DNA of 64,000 bases from assembly GCF_001854765.1 (NCBI RefSeq), contig NZ_LJJE01000091.1:1-64000 (forward strand). The letters run 5' to 3'. The notes under the pieces were generated by a model that saw only the letters and a program-made list of their open reading frames with translations, made no database searches and was not told the origin of the DNA. The number at the start of each line of letters is the position of its first letter. The stretch's first letter is position 1. Source of the stretch: Vibrio sonorensis (GTDB lineage Bacteria > Pseudomonadota > Gammaproteobacteria > Enterobacterales > Vibrionaceae). Shown here in pieces: positions 60,142 through 64,000 of the stretch. The position numbers were made by a program, and so were the translations under genes.

Positions 60142-61290
60142 ATGAACAGATATGAGATAGCTGTTGTGGGCGGAGGCATGGTCGGTGCGGCTGTGGCTAT
60201 CGGCTACGCAAAACAAGGGAAAAAGGTCGCTTTGATTGAAGGAAGCGCACCAGAAGCATTTGCTGCGGATCAGCCAATGGACGTTCGAGTTTCCGCTATT
60301 TCTCGCGCTTCGGTAGATTTACTCGACGAGCTAGGTGCTTGGGATGCAATACGTTCTATGCGTATTTGCCCGTACAAACGGCTAGAAACGTGGGAGCACC
60401 CTGATTGCCGCACTCGGTTTTCTTCCGATTCCATGCAGTTAGAGGAGCTAGGCTATATCGTTGAAAATCGTGTCATTCAGTTAGGTCTTTGGCAAGAGTT
60501 TAGCAAGTATGAAAACCTAACGGTCTGTTGTCCTGATACGCTAGACAAGATTCAATTTGGCGATGAAAACGAGTTAACCTTGTCTAGTGGGCAACGCCTT
60601 TCTGCGGAATGGGTAATCGGTGCTGACGGGGCAAACTCTAAAGTTCGCAATATGGTTGGTATTGGCGTGACAGCATGGGATTATCGCCAGCATTGCATGT
60701 TAATCAATGTCGAAACAGAGTTACCGCAACAGGATATAACTTGGCAGCAGTTTACGCCTTCTGGTCCACGCTCGTTTTTGCCTTTGTGTGGTCATCAAGG
60801 CTCTTTGGTTTGGTATGACTCGCCTGCGCGTATTCGCCAACTCAATGGAATGTCGAACAAGCAGTTGCGCGAAGAAATTCTAGCGCACTTTCCTAAAGAG
60901 CTGGGCGACGTGAAAGTACTTCAATCAGGTTCATTTCCTCTGACGAGAAGACACGCTCAATCTTACGTTAAGCAAAAGTGCATTCTTGTCGGTGATGCAG
61001 CCCATACCATTAACCCTTTGGCTGGGCAGGGGGTCAATCTGGGGTTCAAAGATGTAAAAGTACTGCTAGAAAAATGCCAAGAAATGACGTTTACGGATCA
61101 AGCGGTTAACGCTTATGAGAGAGTTCGCAGACCGGACAACTTGTTGATGCAATCTGGTATGGACTTTTTCTATAAAACGTTTAGCAATGACGTAACACCG
61201 CTTAAAGCTATTCGAAATGCGGCATTAAAACTGGCTGAGCATTCAGGGCCAGTGAAGCAGCAAGTGCTCAAATACGCGCTGGGGTTGTAG
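60142..61290 (+). CDS. ubiF: 3-demethoxyubiquinol 3-hydroxylase UbiF
   Basis: FAD-dependent monooxygenase of ubiquinone synthesis. 382 aa with the dinucleotide fold VVGGGMVGAAVAIG (residues 8-21), the DG-type motif VIGADGANSKVR and the FAD-ribityl motif GDAAHTINPLAGQGVNLG, plus LVWYDSPARIRQL and the C-terminal LKYALGL shared with E. coli UbiF. It is divergent from miaB as in E. coli. Confidence 0.93.
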   Translation: MNRYEIAVVGGGMVGAAVAIGYAKQGKKVALIEGSAPEAFAADQPMDVRVSAISRASVDLLDELGAWDAIRSMRICPYKRLETWEHPDCRTRFSSDSMQLEELGYIVENRVIQLGLWQEFSKYENLTVCCPDTLDKIQFGDENELTLSSGQRLSAEWVIGADGANSKVRNMVGIGVTAWDYRQHCMLINVETELPQQDITWQQFTPSGPRSFLPLCGHQGSLVWYDSPARIRQLNGMSNKQLREEILAHFPKELGDVKVLQSGSFPLTRRHAQSYVKQKCILVGDAAHTINPLAGQGVNLGFKDVKVLLEKCQEMTFTDQAVNAYERVRRPDNLLMQSGMDFFYKTFSNDVTPLKAIRNAALKLAEHSGPVKQQVLKYALGL

Positions 61291-61320
61291 AGATAGGGTG
61301 TAGTAGTAATAACGGGACAT

Positions 61321-61352
61321 AAAAAAACGCTGCTCTAGAGCAGCGTTTTTTC
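61321..61352. terminator. perfect bidirectional terminator between ubiF and crr
   Basis: An 18-base perfect palindrome CGCTGCTCTAGAGCAGCG (61328-61345) flanked by seven As and six Ts. Confidence 0.92.
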
Positions 61353-61375
61353 TTAATCATTTTGCAAGCAAACGA

Positions 61376-61885
61376 TTAACGAGTTACGCGAAGAACAGGT
61401 GTTTCGCCAACGTTAACAGAACCAGAAAGCTTGTTCAGCTCTTTGATTTCGTCCATGTTAGAGATAACAACAGGTGTTAGCGTAGACTTTGCTTTTTCTT
61501 CTAGTAGTGCTAGATCGAACTCGATGATGGTTTCGCCAGCTTTTACTACTTGACCTTCTTCAGCGATGCGCTTGAAGCCTTCGCCTTTTAGTTCAACAGT
61601 GTCGATACCGAAGTGAACGAATAGTTCAACACCGTCATCAGACTCAATTGAGAAAGCGTGGTTAGTTTCGAAGATTTTGCCGATAGTACCGTTTACAGGA
61701 GCGACCATTTTGTTGCCCGCTGGTTTGATTGCGATACCGTCACCAACGATTTTCTCTGCGAAAACAACGTCTGGCACGTCTTCGATATTTACAATTTCAC
61801 CTGACAGCGGTGCGATGATCTCGATTGCGCCTGCATCCGCGCTATCGTCAGATACTAGCTTCTTAAGTTTGTCAAACAGACCCAT
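61376..61885 (-). CDS. crr: PTS glucose-specific enzyme IIA (IIA-Glc)
   Basis: Cytoplasmic phosphocarrier and regulator of adenylate cyclase and inducer exclusion. 169 aa, identical in length to E. coli Crr. The phosphorylated His91 is in LFVHFGIDT and the second active-site His76 in FETNHAFSI. Last gene of the ptsH-ptsI-crr operon. It is likely also the IIA donor for TreB at 26.9 kb. Confidence 0.97.
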   Translation of the reverse strand: MGLFDKLKKLVSDDSADAGAIEIIAPLSGEIVNIEDVPDVVFAEKIVGDGIAIKPAGNKMVAPVNGTIGKIFETNHAFSIESDDGVELFVHFGIDTVELKGEGFKRIAEEGQVVKAGETIIEFDLALLEEKAKSTLTPVVISNMDEIKELNKLSGSVNVGETPVLRVTR

Positions 61886-61930
61886 TGTGTCGTGCTCCTA
61901 AGGTTTAGTTTTATTCTTTCGAAATATAGT

Positions 61931-61983
61931 ATACCAATCTCAAACAATAGACGACTACTTTTAGCCGTCTATCTTATTGGTAT
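61931..61983. repeat. two-tier palindrome between ptsI and crr (REP/MITE-like)
   Basis: Outer arms ATACCAAT (61931-61938) and ATTGGTAT (61976-61983); inner arms ATAGACG (61947-61953) and CGTCTAT (61966-61972). The outer ATACCAAT/ATTGGTAT ends resemble those of small palindromic elements found in many copies in Vibrio genomes. It could act as an intergenic mRNA structure; there is no T-run. Confidence 0.5.
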
Positions 61984-61990
61984 TTGCGGA

Positions 61991-63715
61991 TTATTGTGTT
62001 TTTTCCGCGATGAATTTTTCTACACAAGCTTCGATTTCAGCCGCTGTTGGCAAAGAAAGCGCTTCTTCGGCCATCGCTTTAACTTCTGCGAAGTTTGAGT
62101 TGCGGATCACTTTCTTAACTTTAGGGATAGAGATGCCGCTCATCGAGAACTCATCAAGACCCATACCTAGTAGAAGTAAAGTAGCGCGCTCGTCACCTGC
62201 AAGCTCACCACACATACCTGTCCATTTACCTTCAGCGTGAGATGCGTCGATCACCTGCTTGATAACGGTCAGAACCGCTGGAGATAGAGGGTTGTATAAA
62301 TGAGAAATCATTTCGTTACCACGGTCTACCGCTAGTGTGTACTGCGTTAGGTCGTTAGTACCGATAGAGAAGAAAGCCACTTCCTTCGCTAGATGATGTG
62401 CAATCGCGGCAGCGGCTGGTGTTTCAACCATTACGCCAATTTCGATATTTTCATCGAACGCCAAGCCTTCTGCACGAAGTTCTGCTTTGTACTCTTCGAT
62501 TGCCGCTTTCAGTTCGCGGATCTCTTCTACTGAGATGATCATTGGGAACATGATGCGAAGCTTACCGTGTGCAGATGCACGTAGAATACCACGTAGCTGG
62601 TCACGTAGAATTTCGCGACGGTCCAAGCTAATACGTACTGCGCGCCAACCTAGGAATGGGTTCATCTCTTTAGGAAGATCCATGTACGGTAGATCTTTGT
62701 CACCACCGATATCCATAGTACGGATGATCACTGGTTCGCCGTGCATTGCTTCTGCTACTTCTTTGTACGCTTGGTACTGTTCTTCTTCAGTAGGAAGAGC
62801 GTCGCGGTCCATAAATAGGAACTCAGTACGGTACAAACCAACGCCTTCACCACCGTTGCGGATGATGCCGTCACAGTCTTTAACGGTACCGATGTTGCCG
62901 CATACTTCTACGCGATGGTCATCAGTCGTTGTTGCTGGAAGATCTTTAAGTTTGGCTAGCTCTTCTTTTTCGGCGATAAATGCTGCTTGAACACTTTTCG
63001 CTTCGTCTAGCTCTGCGTCTGATGGGTTGATAACGATTTTGTTGTTCATCGCATCAAGGATCAGAGTGTCGCCGTTCTTCACTTGCTTAGTAATATCGTT
63101 AGTACCAACGATTGCAGGAAGTTCTAGAGAACGAGCCATGATAGAAGTGTGAGAAGTACGACCGCCAATATCACACGCAAAACCCAGTACGTAATCTAGG
63201 TTGATCTGAGCTGTTTCAGATGGTGTTAGGTCGTAAGCGACTAGGATAACTTCTTGATCGATATCGCTTAGAGATACGATATTGATGCCTAGTGCATTTT
63301 TTACAAAACGTGAACCGATATCGCGGATATCTGTCGCACGTTCTTTTAGATATTCGTCGTCAAGAGATTCAAGAGCAGAAGCTTGCTCTTCGATAACCGT
63401 GTGGATTGCGTTATCGGCAGTCAGCTTGTCGTTCTTGATCAGTGCTAGGATTTCTTCTTCCAGCTCTTCATCTTCAAGAAGCATGATGTGACCTTCAAAG
63501 ATCGCTTCTTTCTCTTCACCGAAAGTCTCTAGAGCTTTCTGCTTAACGGTTTCAAGCTGAGCAGCAGATTTGTTACGAGCGTCAAAGAAACGCTGTACTT
63601 CTGCTTCTACCTGCTCATCAGAAATAGTGTTTGTGTTTAGGACAATTTCATCTTCTTGAAGTAGTAGTGCTTTACCAATCGCAATACCTGGAGATGCTAG
63701 GATGCCTGAAATCAT
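61991..63715 (-). CDS. ptsI: PTS enzyme I
   Basis: Phosphoenolpyruvate-protein phosphotransferase that starts the PTS phosphorelay by phosphorylating HPr. 574 aa (E. coli 575). The phosphorylated His189 sits in [17 protein letters not shown]; the PEP-binding C-terminal barrel has [13 protein letters not shown]-type sequence and [14 protein letters not shown] and [15 protein letters not shown]. Confidence 0.97.
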   Translation of the reverse strand: MISGILASPGIAIGKALLLQEDEIVLNTNTISDEQVEAEVQRFFDARNKSAAQLETVKQKALETFGEEKEAIFEGHIMLLEDEELEEEILALIKNDKLTADNAIHTVIEEQASALESLDDEYLKERATDIRDIGSRFVKNALGINIVSLSDIDQEVILVAYDLTPSETAQINLDYVLGFACDIGGRTSHTSIMARSLELPAIVGTNDITKQVKNGDTLILDAMNNKIVINPSDAELDEAKSVQAAFIAEKEELAKLKDLPATTTDDHRVEVCGNIGTVKDCDGIIRNGGEGVGLYRTEFLFMDRDALPTEEEQYQAYKEVAEAMHGEPVIIRTMDIGGDKDLPYMDLPKEMNPFLGWRAVRISLDRREILRDQLRGILRASAHGKLRIMFPMIISVEEIRELKAAIEEYKAELRAEGLAFDENIEIGVMVETPAAAAIAHHLAKEVAFFSIGTNDLTQYTLAVDRGNEMISHLYNPLSPAVLTVIKQVIDASHAEGKWTGMCGELAGDERATLLLLGMGLDEFSMSGISIPKVKKVIRNSNFAEVKAMAEEALSLPTAAEIEACVEKFIAEKTQ

Positions 63716-63805
63716 AGCCTTACCTTAAAATGGTCAACTTATAAAACGGGAGATTAATTGAGTGTGCTAACGATAATGTTTAGCTTATTTCGTAACCTAT
63801 TTCCA

Positions 63806-63838
63806 ACAAAGCATTTTGCTTTCACAAAATGGCTTTGT
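63806..63838. other. hairpin in the ptsH-ptsI gap
   Basis: ACAAAGC-ATTTTG (63806-63818) pairs with CAAAAT-G-GCTTTGT (63825-63838), one bulged base. The gap is 139 bases. No T-run follows on the minus strand, so it is more likely an mRNA stability or processing element than a terminator. Confidence 0.45.
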
Positions 63839-63853
63839 ATATAGGAGACCGGA

Positions 63854-64000
63854 TTAGTGCAGCTTGTCCATCAGAGCAACTAGATGGTCAACAGCTTGTT
63901 GAGCTTGTGGGCCCTCAGCTGAGATAGTAACTACTGTACCTTTTACTAGGCCTAGAGTTTGCAGTTTGAAAAGGCTCTTTGCGCTAGCGCTTTTACCGTT
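63854..64000 (-). CDS. ptsH: phosphocarrier protein HPr (C-terminal part)
   Basis: The last 48 residues of HPr, running off the window edge: [33 protein letters not shown] and the end [23 protein letters not shown] includes the regulatory Ser46 region. The active His15 lies outside the window. First gene of the ptsHI-crr operon. Confidence 0.96.
   Translation of the reverse strand, partial: NGKSASAKSLFKLQTLGLVKGTVVTISAEGPQAQQAVDHLVALMDKLH

Overview
The window is a stretch of core chromosome from a gamma-proteobacterium, almost certainly a Vibrio or close relative. The gene order matches the Vibrio/Escherichia blocks tilS; glnB; mltD-gloB-methyltransferase-rnhA-dnaQ; fadE-gmhA-yafJ; metNIQ/gmhB; treRBC; lipA-lipB-ybeD-dacA-rlpA-rodA-mrdA-rlmH-rsfS-holA-lptE-leuS; and lnt-corC-ybeY-ybeZ-miaB/ubiF and ptsHI-crr. 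No phage, insertion sequence, integron or CRISPR array is visible.

Layout. 0-9.5 kb: tRNA-Ile lysidine synthetase, a small cytochrome c, PII protein, YafD, a Yip1-like membrane protein, MltD, glyoxalase II, a methyltransferase, and the divergent rnhA/dnaQ pair followed by a TIGR03503-like membrane protein. 9.5-17.9 kb: fadE with a probable FadR operator, gmhA, yafJ, a secreted beta-lactamase-like serine hydrolase, proS and trmO. 18-22.2 kb: a Zur box ahead of the zinc-independent ribosomal proteins L31-B and L36-B, an AbgT transporter, a DsbA-like protein, a Nudix hydrolase and a small lipoprotein. 22.2-30.5 kb: the methionine ABC importer behind MetJ boxes, gmhB, the trehalose operon with twin TreR-type operators, and two tandem tRNA-Tyr genes. 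30.7-37.2 kb: an RND efflux pair, a YitT protein and glyA behind a PurR box. 37.2-50.9 kb: a Cys-rich lipoprotein, the lipoate genes, ybeD, a two-gene siderophore uptake islet (TonB receptor plus binding protein), then the cell-elongation and ribosome/replication cluster. 51-64 kb: leuS, ybeL, the lnt-miaB cluster, ubiF, and the sugar PTS genes, ending inside ptsH.

The genes are mostly housekeeping: peptidoglycan synthesis and remodelling (mrdA, rodA, dacA, rlpA, mltD), outer-membrane biogenesis (gmhA, gmhB, lptE, lnt), lipoate, methionine, glycine/one-carbon and ubiquinone metabolism, and tRNA/rRNA modification. Regulation readable from the DNA includes FadR, Zur, MetJ, TreR, PurR and Fur-like sites and many bidirectional terminators. 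Operator assignments are by eye from consensus and context.

The most important caution is that nine genes (yafD, yafJ, trmO, a lipoprotein, treR, lipA, mrdA, leuS, lnt) are each split by what reads as a single missing base. All nine fit a one-base deletion, and nearly all fit loss of one base from a run of two or three. Several of these genes are normally essential, so a sequencing or assembly error profile is more likely than real gene loss. They are annotated here as full-length genes with a frameshift.

No clearly new biological system was found. The best leads are the absence of nadD between holA and rsfS, the siderophore islet without its ABC permease and ATPase, substituted zinc ligands in GmhB, two small Cys-bearing lipoproteins of unknown function, and structured palindromes in the ptsI-crr and leuS-lptE gaps.
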